Assembly (NCBI GenBank): GCA_900752285.1
Contig: CAADUW010000030.1
Location: forward strand, 1-26,001
Length of the DNA: 26,001 nucleotides
Direction: 5' to 3'
Source: an uncultured Oscillospiraceae bacterium
Lineage (GTDB): Bacteria; Bacillota; Clostridia; Oscillospirales; Oscillospiraceae
Part shown: piece by piece, positions 1-7,524 of the stretch
Layout: every line of letters starts with the position of its first letter
Numbering within the stretch: the stretch's first letter is position 1
The notes under the pieces: model-generated
Told to the model about the DNA's origin: nothing
What the model saw: only the letters and a program-made list of their open reading frames with translations
Database searches by the model: none
Made by a program: the position numbers and the translations under genes

Positions 1-40
1 TTGCTCTGATCTGCTGGTTTTCCTTCTTGACATGAACAAT

Positions 41-93
41 GCTCCCTTCGTGATTGACAGTGTTTTTATTTCACTGTCTCTCATAAAGGGAGC
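41..93. repeat. Nested inverted repeat
   Basis: GCTCCCTT at 41-48 pairs with AAGGGAGC at 86-93. Inside it, GACAGTG at 56-62 pairs with CACTGTC at 72-78. No T-run follows on either strand, so a simple terminator is unlikely. It may be a small palindromic repeat. Otherwise I see no gene between 1 and 207. Confidence 0.4.
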
Positions 94-142
94 GTATCAT
101 TGCGGGACGGTCGATGTGGTTTTTTCGTTTCAATTTTGCTAA

Positions 143-207
143 GGCACCACCGCACAATTGCGTCTGCGAGTCTCCGCCGTCTTTTTGCCGAATTGCGCGG
201 TGCTGCC
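143..207. repeat. 65-bp dispersed palindromic element, copy A
   Basis: This 65-bp unit is nearly identical to the copy at 24930-24994. Its right end is AATTGCGCGGTGCTGCC, and its left end is the inverted complement with two changes. It directly abuts the stop codon of the acyltransferase gene (208-210). The ends suggest a small non-autonomous repeat (MITE- or REP-like); it has no coding capacity of its own. Confidence 0.8.
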
Positions 208-1269
208 CTAACGGCAGCCGGAGAGGACCCGGTAGACCTTCGGAGTGAAGCGGCCGAGAAGCACACAGGTGAGCTCGATGACGGCGAGCGTCAGGACGGT
301 CGTCAGCAGAAAGTTGACAAAAGCCATGGCCCAGTGCCCCGGCAGGAGCAGGGTGAGCAGCTTCGTGATCACGGCGCCCACATTTACATGCATGGCGTAG
401 ACCCAAAAGGAGTGCTCCATGAAAACCCGGGCCCGGACCCGGGTGCACAGGGCATCCGCCAGCACCCACAGGGACAGGGCATACAGCATCCGGAAAGCCA
501 GAATGAGCATGGGATCCGGGTCATACCAGCCGTAAACCGTCCCGGTAAAGAAGCCCCAGCACAGCACCGTGCACACCGCCGCCCAGGGGCGCAGCGCTTT
601 GGGCGAGGGGGAGGAAAACCGCTCCCAACCGTGAATGCCAATAAGCCCGCCTGCCAGATAGTAGACAACAGCCGTCCGGTCATGGAGCAGGGATTCCTCC
701 GGCAGCAGCGGCTCCCAGTGGCTCAGCACCCACAGGAGCCCAAGGAGAGCCAGCCCCACCGGCAGCTTTTTCAGCAGCGGATAAAACACCGGAGCGCACA
801 GGGCAAAGAGCATCAGAGCAAAAACAAACCAGAAGGGAGAATTGTACTTCCAGTGGAACAGCCCCGCAAGGATCCCCCGGGCGGAAAAATCAAATGGCTG
901 CCGTCCGATAAAAAAACGGGAAAAGAACAGGGTGACCACCGCCAGAAACGCCATCATCAGGATATTCCAGCAGACGTAGGGAACCAGCAGGCTCTTCACC
1001 CGGCTTTTCAGCTTCCGCCCGTAGACCGCCGGGCTGTAGTTCCGGAAAAACAGGGCCCCGGAGATCAGGAAAAACAGAGGAATGGCCCCCCGGGACAGAA
1101 TCAGCTGGAAAAAGGCAATGAGAAATCCCGGAAAAGGCGGGTAAGGCCCATAATTATAGAAGGTGGAGATATGGATCCAGAAAACCGTCACCGAAAGCAG
1201 ATAGGTAACGAGCGTTTTCTTGTTTCCAAAATAGCCGGTATCCCGGGAGGGCGAGAGACTGGAAAGCAT
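208..1269 (-). CDS. Membrane acyltransferase, acyltransferase-3 family
   Basis: The 353-residue protein is an integral membrane protein of the acyltransferase-3 (OafA/WecH-like) family. Such proteins move acyl groups, often acetyl, onto cell-surface sugars or polymers. The first membrane segment (about residues 20-36) carries a histidine (His33) where the family has its conserved His. It is followed by the family block SRGAIPLFFLISG (59-71), with Arg60. About ten hydrophobic segments fill the rest, which fits the usual length. I chose the ATG at 1269 because AAAAGGAG lies eight bases upstream. The frame is open 150 bases further upstream, but that part overlaps a dispersed repeat and does not resemble the family. 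It stands alone, so the acceptor substrate is unknown. The family call is firm; the substrate is not. Confidence 0.85.
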   Translation of the reverse strand: MLSSLSPSRDTGYFGNKKTLVTYLLSVTVFWIHISTFYNYGPYPPFPGFLIAFFQLILSRGAIPLFFLISGALFFRNYSPAVYGRKLKSRVKSLLVPYVCWNILMMAFLAVVTLFFSRFFIGRQPFDFSARGILAGLFHWKYNSPFWFVFALMLFALCAPVFYPLLKKLPVGLALLGLLWVLSHWEPLLPEESLLHDRTAVVYYLAGGLIGIHGWERFSSPSPKALRPWAAVCTVLCWGFFTGTVYGWYDPDPMLILAFRMLYALSLWVLADALCTRVRARVFMEHSFWVYAMHVNVGAVITKLLTLLLPGHWAMAFVNFLLTTVLTLAVIELTCVLLGRFTPKVYRVLSGCR

Positions 1270-1362
1270 ACGGAAGGCTCCTTTTGGGAGAGGATTCAAG
1301 GACAGGCATGGCGCAAAGCATCTCAGCGTGTCAAAAAAAATCCGAAGATAGCAGTGAGAACC

Positions 1363-1391
1363 GGTGCGGCAATCTCCCGGATGAAAGGTAC
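1363..1391 (-). repeat. Dispersed 29-bp repeat, copy 1
   Basis: Read on the minus strand, this segment contains CTTTCATCCGGGAGATTGCC and matches 15927-15955 on the plus strand with one mismatch over 29 bases. It lies just upstream of the acyltransferase start. Confidence 0.7.
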
Positions 1392-1547
1392 AGCGGAACG
1401 ATAAGCCATGCCTCCGCATGTATGAGGGGGCATGGCCACGCAGTGGCAGGGGGAGCCCCCCGCCGCAGCGGGGACGGCCCTCTCAGTCACGCTTCGCGTG
1501 CCAGCTCTCCCAAAGGGAGAGCCAAGGGGACTGTGCTCCGATAACCG

Positions 1548-1610
1548 GTCATTCCGAGCCGGTTCTCTTTCCCGGCGTGGGAATGACCCGTAATCGGGGC
1601 CCGGAATGAC
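1548..1610. repeat. Dispersed repeat, GTCATTCC/GGAATGAC type
   Basis: GTCATTCC at 1548-1555 is inverted against GGAATGAC at 1580-1587, and a second GGAATGAC follows at 1603-1610. Related sequence (GTCATTCCGAGCC, GGCGTGGGAAT) recurs at 15806-15842, and GGAATGACCGGTAATCGGGG recurs before cbiK at 16937-16956. Confidence 0.6.
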
Positions 1611-1656
1611 TGCATATCGGGGGACGGCGCACGGCTCACCATCCGCTGTCAGCTAT

Positions 1657-1686
1657 CCCCCGGCGTTCCGAAAGAAACGCCGGGGG
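1657..1686 (-). terminator. Hairpin after the GH13 glucosidase gene
   Basis: CCCCCGGCGTT (1657-1667) pairs with AACGCCGGGGG (1676-1686), an 11-bp GC-rich stem ten bases beyond the glucosidase stop codon. There is no U-tract on either strand. It may be a 3'-end stabilising hairpin or a weak terminator. Confidence 0.5.
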
Positions 1687-1695
1687 AGCATGGTG

Positions 1696-3279
1696 TCAGC
1701 GGTCGGAGTGGGCCGGGATTTCTTCTTCCTCGGGCTTCAGGACGATGAAGCTCTGGGCAGGCAGGTGCAGGGTGCTGCCCTCCACCGCGGGGGCGCCGAA
1801 GGTGTAAATGGGGGTGTAGGCCCGGTCCAGCCGGCACAGCTCTTCCCCGGTACCGGGGTTCATGGCCACCAGCAGCTCGCCCCGCTTGTAGGCAAAGAGC
1901 CGTCCCTCCGCGGCGTAGACCTCAAAGGGGCTGTAGTTTTGCAGCTCCGGCTCCTGATGCCGCAGGGCAATGAGCTTCTTCACATGGGACAGCATGGAAT
2001 CCGGGTCAAATTCCTGAGCCTGCACGGTGTGCAGGGCATCGGACTCCACAGGCAGGTACAGATCTTCCCCGGCGCCCTCGGAGAAGCCCAGATTCCTGCC
2101 CGCGTTCCACTGCATGGGGGTCCGGGAACCGGTACGGTGGTATCCACCCTCCTTGGTGGGGATGGCGCGGTAGTCCATGCCCAGCTCATCACCGTAGTAC
2201 AGGAAGGGTGCGCCGGGCATGGTGAAGATCCAGGCAAAGGCCAGCCGCCGCTCAGTATCCGTCAGACCCGCGGCGGGGCGGGGGGTATCGTGGTTACTGG
2301 TAATGAAGCACCACAGGCCGTATTCCCGGCTGTCGTGGTACTGGGGCAGGTAATCCGCCAGGAACCGGCTCACGTCGGTACCGGAATCCCGGGAGAAGAA
2401 GCTGTTGTTGCCGATATAGTTATCGCAGCCGTTTTTGAAAACGTAGTCCCGGGTCATGACGCTGTAGCCGTTGTTATCCCAGCAGAGGTAAAAGTCCATA
2501 TCAAAGCCGCAGCGCAGGGCCTTGTCCGGATGGTTCCACTCGGAAACGAAGGCAGCCTCCGGGTACTCCTTATGGATGGTGCCCAGAATATCCCGCCAGA
2601 CCTCCATGGTGGCAAGCTTCTCCGAGCCGTCGTTCTTCACAAGGGAGTCAGCCATATCTACCCGGAATCCGTCGCAGCCCAGATCCAGCCAGAAGCGGAT
2701 CACATCCTTCATGGCCTCCCGGGTGGCCAGCGCGTCGGGGCTGGTGGTGCTCTGCTGCCAGCGCTTCCGCCGCTCCCGGTAACCGTAGTTCAGAGCGGGC
2801 TGGCACTTGAAGAAGTTGATGATATAGGTGGCGCTCCGGGGCTGCTCGCCGCCGATGAAGGGCATGCCGTCGCCGTTTGCAAAGGCATGGTCCGTCCAGA
2901 TGTACCGGCCGGAGAACTCGTTTTCCTCCGCCTCGCCGCTTCTGCGGAACCACTCGTGCTCCTCGCTGGTGTGGCCGGGTACCAGATCCAGCAGCACCTT
3001 GATGCCCAGAGCGTGGGCATGGCGGCAAAGCTGCGCCATATCCTCATTGGTACCGTACCGGGGGGCGATCTTCTTATAATCCCGCACATCGTAGCCCGCG
3101 TCCTTGAAGGGGGAGTCGAAGCAGGGGTTGATCCACAGGGCGTTGCAGCCCAGACTCTTTACATAGGGCAGTTTCTCGGTAATGCCGGGAAGGTCACCGA
3201 TTCCATCCCCGTTGGTGTCCCGGAAGCTCTGGGGATAAATTTCGTAAAATACGGCGTCGCGAAGCCAGGATGCAGACAT
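1696..3279 (-). CDS. GH13 alpha-glucosidase, cytoplasmic oligosaccharide type
   Basis: The 527-residue protein belongs to the GH13 alpha-amylase family, oligo-1,6-glucosidase/alpha-glucosidase group. It should hydrolyse imported maltodextrins or related alpha-glucosides. A calcium-site-like loop DTNGDGIGDL lies at 21-30. The three catalytic acids are visible: Asp208 in GFRVDMAD (nucleophile), Glu247 in VSEWNHP (acid/base) and Asp331 in TSNHDTPR. There is no signal peptide, so it should be cytoplasmic. TAAGGAGG precedes the ATG at the right distance. It is divergent from malEFG, which fits a role after uptake. Trehalose- or sucrose-type GH13 enzymes look similar, so the exact substrate is open. 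Confidence 0.88.
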   Translation of the reverse strand: MSASWLRDAVFYEIYPQSFRDTNGDGIGDLPGITEKLPYVKSLGCNALWINPCFDSPFKDAGYDVRDYKKIAPRYGTNEDMAQLCRHAHALGIKVLLDLVPGHTSEEHEWFRRSGEAEENEFSGRYIWTDHAFANGDGMPFIGGEQPRSATYIINFFKCQPALNYGYRERRKRWQQSTTSPDALATREAMKDVIRFWLDLGCDGFRVDMADSLVKNDGSEKLATMEVWRDILGTIHKEYPEAAFVSEWNHPDKALRCGFDMDFYLCWDNNGYSVMTRDYVFKNGCDNYIGNNSFFSRDSGTDVSRFLADYLPQYHDSREYGLWCFITSNHDTPRPAAGLTDTERRLAFAWIFTMPGAPFLYYGDELGMDYRAIPTKEGGYHRTGSRTPMQWNAGRNLGFSEGAGEDLYLPVESDALHTVQAQEFDPDSMLSHVKKLIALRHQEPELQNYSPFEVYAAEGRLFAYKRGELLVAMNPGTGEELCRLDRAYTPIYTFGAPAVEGSTLHLPAQSFIVLKPEEEEIPAHSDR

Positions 3280-3312
3280 GGTTGGTTCCTCCTTAAAGTA
3301 GTGGGCAGTCGT

Positions 3313-3360
3313 AAAAACAGGCAGGGAACGGCGGACAGTTTTACGCTCCGCCGTTCCCTG
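3313..3360 (-). terminator. Leader terminator/attenuator of the GH13 glucosidase gene
   Basis: CAGGGAACGGCGGA (3322-3335) pairs perfectly with TCCGCCGTTCCCTG (3347-3360). On the minus strand a run of five T follows (3313-3317). The structure lies between the glucosidase promoter and its start codon, so it would act within the 5' leader. It may be an attenuator or a 5'-stabilising hairpin. Confidence 0.6.
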
Positions 3361-3372
3361 TGCAGCACCCGT

Positions 3373-3401
3373 ATTATAGGAAAAAAAGCAGAAAAAATCA
3401 A
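3373..3401 (-). promoter_or_regulatory. Promoter of the GH13 glucosidase gene
   Basis: On the minus strand TTGATT (3396-3401) is followed after 17 bases by a perfect TATAAT (3373-3378). This is a sigma-A type promoter, with a start expected near 3366. Confidence 0.75.
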
Positions 3402-3416
3402 GTCGAAAAACCGTGA

Positions 3417-3705
3417 GAAAGCGTTTCCGGTAACGTTTTCAAGTAACCTTGGCAGAATTCACAATTTCCGTGCGGCTTTTTTATACACACTGCATGGTTG
3501 ACTTGTTTCGCCAAGTCGAGTATACTTTCTTTGAAAGGAAAGCGTGAAACATTGGGGAACCTTCCGCACGCTTTCCGTATTTTTCCGGCAGGACTGGAAA
3601 CGATTTCAGTCGGAAAAACAGGTGCTTTCCAGGTCTCATCCCGGCTTTTCCTTTCCGCGCATGCGCAGGAAGGGCGGCTCCTGTTTTCCGGGCGAAAGCG
3701 CTTTC
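3417..3705. promoter_or_regulatory. Cluster of LacI/CcpA-like operator sequences
   Basis: Related sequences of the form GAAAnCGnTTTC recur here. They are GAAAGCGTTTCC at 3417-3428 (between the divergent promoters), GGAAAGCGTGAAAC at 3537-3550, ACGCTTTCC at 3568-3576, GAAACGATTTC at 3597-3607 and the perfect palindrome GAAAGCGCTTTC at 3694-3705. A central CG inside such a palindrome is typical of LacI-family operators, including CcpA sites. No regulator gene lies in this window. Confidence 0.55.
3498..3526 (+). promoter_or_regulatory. Promoter of the malE-malF-malG operon
   Basis: TTGACT (3498-3503), a 17-base spacer and TATACT (3521-3526) give a near-consensus sigma-A promoter. The spacer contains ACTTG-N6-CAAGT (3501-3516), a small inverted repeat that could be an operator. 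The malE leader would be about 220 bases long. Confidence 0.8.
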
Positions 3706-3753
3706 CCTGCCAATCTGCGGAAGAACCCCAAATGATTAAGGAGGAAATGTAAA

Positions 3754-5043
3754 ATGAAGAAGATTCTTGCACTGCTTCTGACTGCGGTCATGGTTCTGGG
3801 CCTGTTCGCCGGCTGCGCCGGAAGCACCACCCCCAACGAGACCACCAATGCTCCCGCTCAGAGCGACACCACCGAGGCTTCCAGCGAAGCCGCTCCCGAG
3901 GTGAAGGACATCACCCTGAAGGTCTGGGGACCTCAGGAGGATCAGGTCGATGCTTCCAGCTGGCTGCCCACCATGTGCGAGCAGTTCAACGCCGCTCACC
4001 CCGAGTGGAACATCACCTTCCAGTATGAAGTCTGCTCCGAGGGCGACGCCAGTAAGACCGTGACTCAGGATACCGCCGCTGCCGCGGACGTTTACATGTT
4101 CGCCAACGACCAGCTGGGCACTCTGGTCGAGGCCAAGGCCATCGCACAGCTGGGCGGCACCTATCTGGATGCCGTTACCTCTGACAACTCCGCTTCCATG
4201 ATCGCTTCCGTGACCGGCACCGACGGCGGCGTCTACGGCGTCCCCTTCACCGGCAACACCTGGTTCATGTACTATGACAAGTCCGTCTTCACCGAGGACG
4301 ACGTGAAGTCTCTGGACACCATGCTGGAAAAGGGCAAGGTCGCCTTCCCCCTGACCGACTCCTGGTACATCGCTTCCTTCTTCTTCGCCAACGGCTGCGG
4401 CATGTTCGGTGACTCCGGTATCGACGGCTCCGCCGGCTTCGACTTCGGCGGTGAAAAGTCCGCTGCCGTCGCCGAGTACCTGGTTGCTCTGAACGCCAAC
4501 CCCAACTTCTCCGTGGATGCCGACGGCGCCGGTCTTGCCGGTCTGCGTGACGGCTCCGTGAACGCCGTCTTCTCCGGCACCTGGAACGCTGCCGCTGTCC
4601 GGGAAGCTCTGGGCGACAACTTTGGCGCCGCTCAGCTGCCCACCGTCAACATCGGCGGCGAGGCAAAGCAGATGCAGGCCTTCGCCGGTTCCAAGGCGAT
4701 CGGCGTGAACCCCAACTGCCAGAACATGCAGGCTGCCGTCGCTCTGGCCGTGTACCTGGGCTCTGCTGAGGCTCAGCTGGCACACTACACCATGCGCGGC
4801 ATCATCCCCACCTCTCTGGCTCTGACCGAGGATCCCGCCATTCAGGCTGACGCGGTTGCGCTGGCTCAGGCCAACACCATCGCCAACACCTCCAAGGTGC
4901 AGCCCACCATCTCCGAGATGGGCAGCTACTGGACTCCCGCAGAGAACTTCGGCAAGGCAATCGTCAGCGGTGAGGTCACCGCGGACAACGCCGCACAGAA
5001 GGCCGAGGATCTCAACGCCGCTCTGAACAACACCGGTCTGTAA
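3754..5043 (+). CDS. malE: Maltodextrin ABC transporter, substrate-binding lipoprotein
   Basis: This 429-residue family-1 extracellular solute-binding protein should capture maltose or maltodextrins at the cell surface and hand them to the two permeases downstream. The signal peptide ends in lipobox LFAGC, with lipidated Cys21, followed by a Thr/Ser/Ala-rich linker to about residue 50. The mature part has the family's start (ITLKVWGP, then a QFNAAHPEWNI-type segment). TAAGGAGG lies about ten bases before the ATG. A strong terminator after the gene probably makes it more highly expressed than the permeases. The sugar is inferred from the neighbouring amylase, glucosidase and MalF/MalG-like permeases; another oligosaccharide remains possible. 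Confidence 0.85.
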   Translation: MKKILALLLTAVMVLGLFAGCAGSTTPNETTNAPAQSDTTEASSEAAPEVKDITLKVWGPQEDQVDASSWLPTMCEQFNAAHPEWNITFQYEVCSEGDASKTVTQDTAAAADVYMFANDQLGTLVEAKAIAQLGGTYLDAVTSDNSASMIASVTGTDGGVYGVPFTGNTWFMYYDKSVFTEDDVKSLDTMLEKGKVAFPLTDSWYIASFFFANGCGMFGDSGIDGSAGFDFGGEKSAAVAEYLVALNANPNFSVDADGAGLAGLRDGSVNAVFSGTWNAAAVREALGDNFGAAQLPTVNIGGEAKQMQAFAGSKAIGVNPNCQNMQAAVALAVYLGSAEAQLAHYTMRGIIPTSLALTEDPAIQADAVALAQANTIANTSKVQPTISEMGSYWTPAENFGKAIVSGEVTADNAAQKAEDLNAALNNTGL

Positions 5044-5080
5044 TCCTCAAGGATCTTTGAAAGAACGGCTCTTTGGCCGG

Positions 5081-5113
5081 GCGGCGGTCAGGTTTTCTGA
5101 CCGCCGCCTTTTT
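5081..5113 (+). terminator. Terminator between malE and malF
   Basis: GCGGCGGTCAG (5081-5091) pairs with CTGACCGCCGC (5097-5107) and is followed by a run of T. Partial readthrough here would give the usual excess of binding protein over permease. Confidence 0.85.
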
Positions 5114-5156
5114 CAGGATGTTCTGATTTTCAAAGCATTGCAGCTGCATGGGATCC

Positions 5157-5204
5157 GGCGGAGTCCTTTGCTCCGGGGTTTTTTCCGGAGTAAAGGATTC
5201 CGCC
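5157..5204 (+). ncRNA. Long stem-loop in the malE-malF spacer
   Basis: Positions 5157-5176 pair with 5185-5204 over 20 bp around an eight-base loop. The only two non-Watson-Crick pairs are G-U in the plus-strand RNA and would be A-C mismatches on the other strand. The structure therefore appears selected in the mal transcript. It may be a processing or stability element. Confidence 0.6.
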
Positions 5205-5248
5205 GTATTTCCAAAGGTGCAGGATTTTTATGAAGGGGAGATGTCAAC

Positions 5249-6640
5249 GTGCCAAATACATTGTCCAAAACCGCGGCTTCCCGGCGGAAGGGCGCCGGTT
5301 CCGACAGCCTGCTCACCGCACTGAAAAACGGCGGCGTGCTGGTCTGGCTGTCCTGCCTTGTGATGGGTCTTGGAAACCTGGCTGCCGGACAGATCATCAT
5401 GGGTCTGCTGTTTCTTGCCGTCGAAGCCGGAGTGATCGTGTTCCTTGCCATGCCGAACGGCGGCCTCTACTGGATCTCCATGCTGCCGAGCCTTGGCTGG
5501 CGGCAGCAGGAAAAGGTTTTCAACGAGGAAACCTTTGTTTATGAGTACATTCCCGGCGACCAGTCCCAACTGATCCTGCTCTACGGCATTGCGTCGGTGT
5601 GCGTGGTTCTCCTGTTTCTGCTGGTCTGGCAGTCCTCCGTCCGCAGTGGCTACAGGGTCCTGTCTCTGCGCCGGGCCGGAAAGCATGTTCCCACCTTCCG
5701 GGACACCGTGTGCAGCCTGTTCGACGAAAATGTGCACAAGCTGCTCATGTTCCTGCCCACAGCCTGCCTGACCGTCTTTACCATCCTGCCCCTGATCTAC
5801 ATGATGAGCATGGCCTTCACCAACTATTCCAAGGAAGGCGACCATCTGGTGCTGTTCGACTGGGTGGGGCTTGCCAACTTCCGGGCAATTTTTGACTCTA
5901 CCTCTGCTCTGGGCAAGCAGTTTGGCAGCGTCCTCACATGGACCATCGTCTGGGCGTTCTTTGCCACCTTCCTGAACTTCATTTTCGGCACCATCGTAGC
6001 CATCATCATCAACCGTCCCACCATCAGGTGCAAGGGGCTGTTCCGTGGGTGCCTGTCCATGACCATCGCCGTGCCCCAGTTCGTTTCCCTGATGGTCATC
6101 CGCTCCATGCTCCAGCCGGAGGGTATTATCAACCGGATGCTGCTGAATGCGGGCTGGATCAGCCAGCGGCTCCCCTTCCTGACCAATGCCACCTGGGCGC
6201 GGGTCATCGTCATTATCGTGAACCTCTGGGTAGGTATCCCCTACACCATCATGGCGATAACGGGCATTCTGAAAAACATTCCGTCAGAGCAGTATGAGTC
6301 AGCCCGGATCGACGGTGCCAATGCCGCCCAGCAGTTCGCCCACATTACCCTGCCCTACCTGATTTTTGTCATGACCCCTTACCTCATCACCCAGTTCACG
6401 GGCAATATCAACAACTTCAACGTGATCTACCTGCTGACCCGGGGCGAGCCTATGTACGTGGGCAACACGGCGGGCGAAACGGATCTGCTTGTCACATGGC
6501 TGTATAAGCTGTCCGTGGATCAGCAGAAGTACAATCTGGCGGCAGTCATCGGCATCTTCACCTTTGTGGTGCTGAGCGTTGTGTCTCTTGTCACCTACCG
6601 TTACAGCGGATCCTATAAGAATGAGGAGGGCTTCAGATAA
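5249..6640 (+). CDS. malF: Maltodextrin ABC transporter permease, MalF-like
   Basis: The 463-residue inner-membrane permease forms half of the sugar channel. An extra N-terminal pair of membrane segments (about 28-70) precedes the core six-helix domain, as in MalF proteins, which are longer than MalG. The ATPase-coupling EAA loop is visible as EQYESARIDGANAAQQF followed by ITLPYL. I chose the GTG at 5249 because GGGGAG lies about eight bases upstream; nearby ATGs are in other frames. Its stop overlaps the malG start (TAATG), implying translational coupling. The partner ATPase is not encoded here. Confidence 0.87.
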   Translation: MPNTLSKTAASRRKGAGSDSLLTALKNGGVLVWLSCLVMGLGNLAAGQIIMGLLFLAVEAGVIVFLAMPNGGLYWISMLPSLGWRQQEKVFNEETFVYEYIPGDQSQLILLYGIASVCVVLLFLLVWQSSVRSGYRVLSLRRAGKHVPTFRDTVCSLFDENVHKLLMFLPTACLTVFTILPLIYMMSMAFTNYSKEGDHLVLFDWVGLANFRAIFDSTSALGKQFGSVLTWTIVWAFFATFLNFIFGTIVAIIINRPTIRCKGLFRGCLSMTIAVPQFVSLMVIRSMLQPEGIINRMLLNAGWISQRLPFLTNATWARVIVIIVNLWVGIPYTIMAITGILKNIPSEQYESARIDGANAAQQFAHITLPYLIFVMTPYLITQFTGNINNFNVIYLLTRGEPMYVGNTAGETDLLVTWLYKLSVDQQKYNLAAVIGIFTFVVLSVVSLVTYRYSGSYKNEEGFR

Positions 6641-7518
6641 TGGAAAAGGAAAAGAAAATCCACGGCGGGATGCGGGCAAAGCGGATCGCGGGGGACGTGA
6701 TCACCTACATTTTCCTGACCCTCATCTCCATCATCTGGCTGGTGCCCTTCTTCTGGCTGGTCATGCAGTCCTTCCGGGACGGCAAGGGTCAGTTCATCTC
6801 CACCTTCCTGCCCACTGCCTATACCCTCAATAACTATAAGGCGCTGTTTACCCAGTTCGATGTGATGAACTTCCCCCGGATGTTCGCCAACACCTTTATC
6901 ATTGCCTGCTTTACCTGCGTCATTTCCACCTTCTTCGTGCTGAGCGTATCCTACTGCACCAGCCGCCTGAAATGGAAGATGCGCAAGCCCTACATGAACA
7001 TGTCCATGGTTCTGAACCTGTTCCCCGGCTTTATGACCATGGTTGCCGTGTACTTCATCCTGAAGGCGCTGGGCATGACTGAGGGAAACAAGATCCCCAT
7101 TGCCCTCATCATCTGCTTCTCTGCCGGTGCGGGCACCCAGTTCTATATCATGAAGGGCTTTATGGACACCATTCCCAAATCTCTGGACGAGGCCGCCGCC
7201 ATTGACGGCTGTACCCGGTGGCAGATCTTCACAAGGATCACCCTGCCCCTCAGCAAGCCCATGATCGTCTACCAGATCATTACCTCCTTCATGGCCCCCT
7301 GGGTGGACTTCATCTTCGCCAAGGTCATCGTCCGTACCAACTCCCAGTACTTTACCGTGTCCATCGGTCTGTGGAACATGCTGGAAAAGGAATACGTGGA
7401 TACCTGGTTCGTCCGCTTCTGCGCCGGTGCGGTGCTGGTGGCGATCCCCATCTCCATTCTGTTCATGTTTACCCAGAAGTTCTATCAGGAAGCCATGAGC
7501 GGTGCCGTGAAGGGTTAA
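6640..7518 (+). CDS. malG: Maltodextrin ABC transporter permease, MalG-like
   Basis: The 292-residue second permease has six predicted membrane segments. Its EAA loop KSLDEAAAIDGCTRWQIFTRITLPLSKP would dock the ATPase. Length and order after malF match the MalG family. GAGGAGGG ahead of the ATG and the one-base overlap with malF show tight coupling. It ends six bases before the amylase gene, so export, import and degradation of starch fragments share one transcript. Confidence 0.88.
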   Translation: MEKEKKIHGGMRAKRIAGDVITYIFLTLISIIWLVPFFWLVMQSFRDGKGQFISTFLPTAYTLNNYKALFTQFDVMNFPRMFANTFIIACFTCVISTFFVLSVSYCTSRLKWKMRKPYMNMSMVLNLFPGFMTMVAVYFILKALGMTEGNKIPIALIICFSAGAGTQFYIMKGFMDTIPKSLDEAAAIDGCTRWQIFTRITLPLSKPMIVYQIITSFMAPWVDFIFAKVIVRTNSQYFTVSIGLWNMLEKEYVDTWFVRFCAGAVLVAIPISILFMFTQKFYQEAMSGAVKG

Positions 7519-7524
7519 ACGCTT

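Larger units (their letters stand above)
1270..1695. other. Intergenic region made largely of dispersed repeats
   Basis: No gene is supported here. The stretch holds several short repeat types: 1363-1391 (shared with 15927-15955), 1481-1527 (GCTCTCCC at 1504-1511 facing GGGAGAGC at 1515-1522), and 1548-1610 (GTCATTCC facing GGAATGAC, then a second GGAATGAC). It also contains the hairpin next to the end of the glucosidase gene. Confidence 0.6.

Noticed and set aside
100..3501. Long plus-strand open frames opposite the acyltransferase and GH13 glucosidase
   Set aside because: Both are antisense to recognised genes and show no family features.
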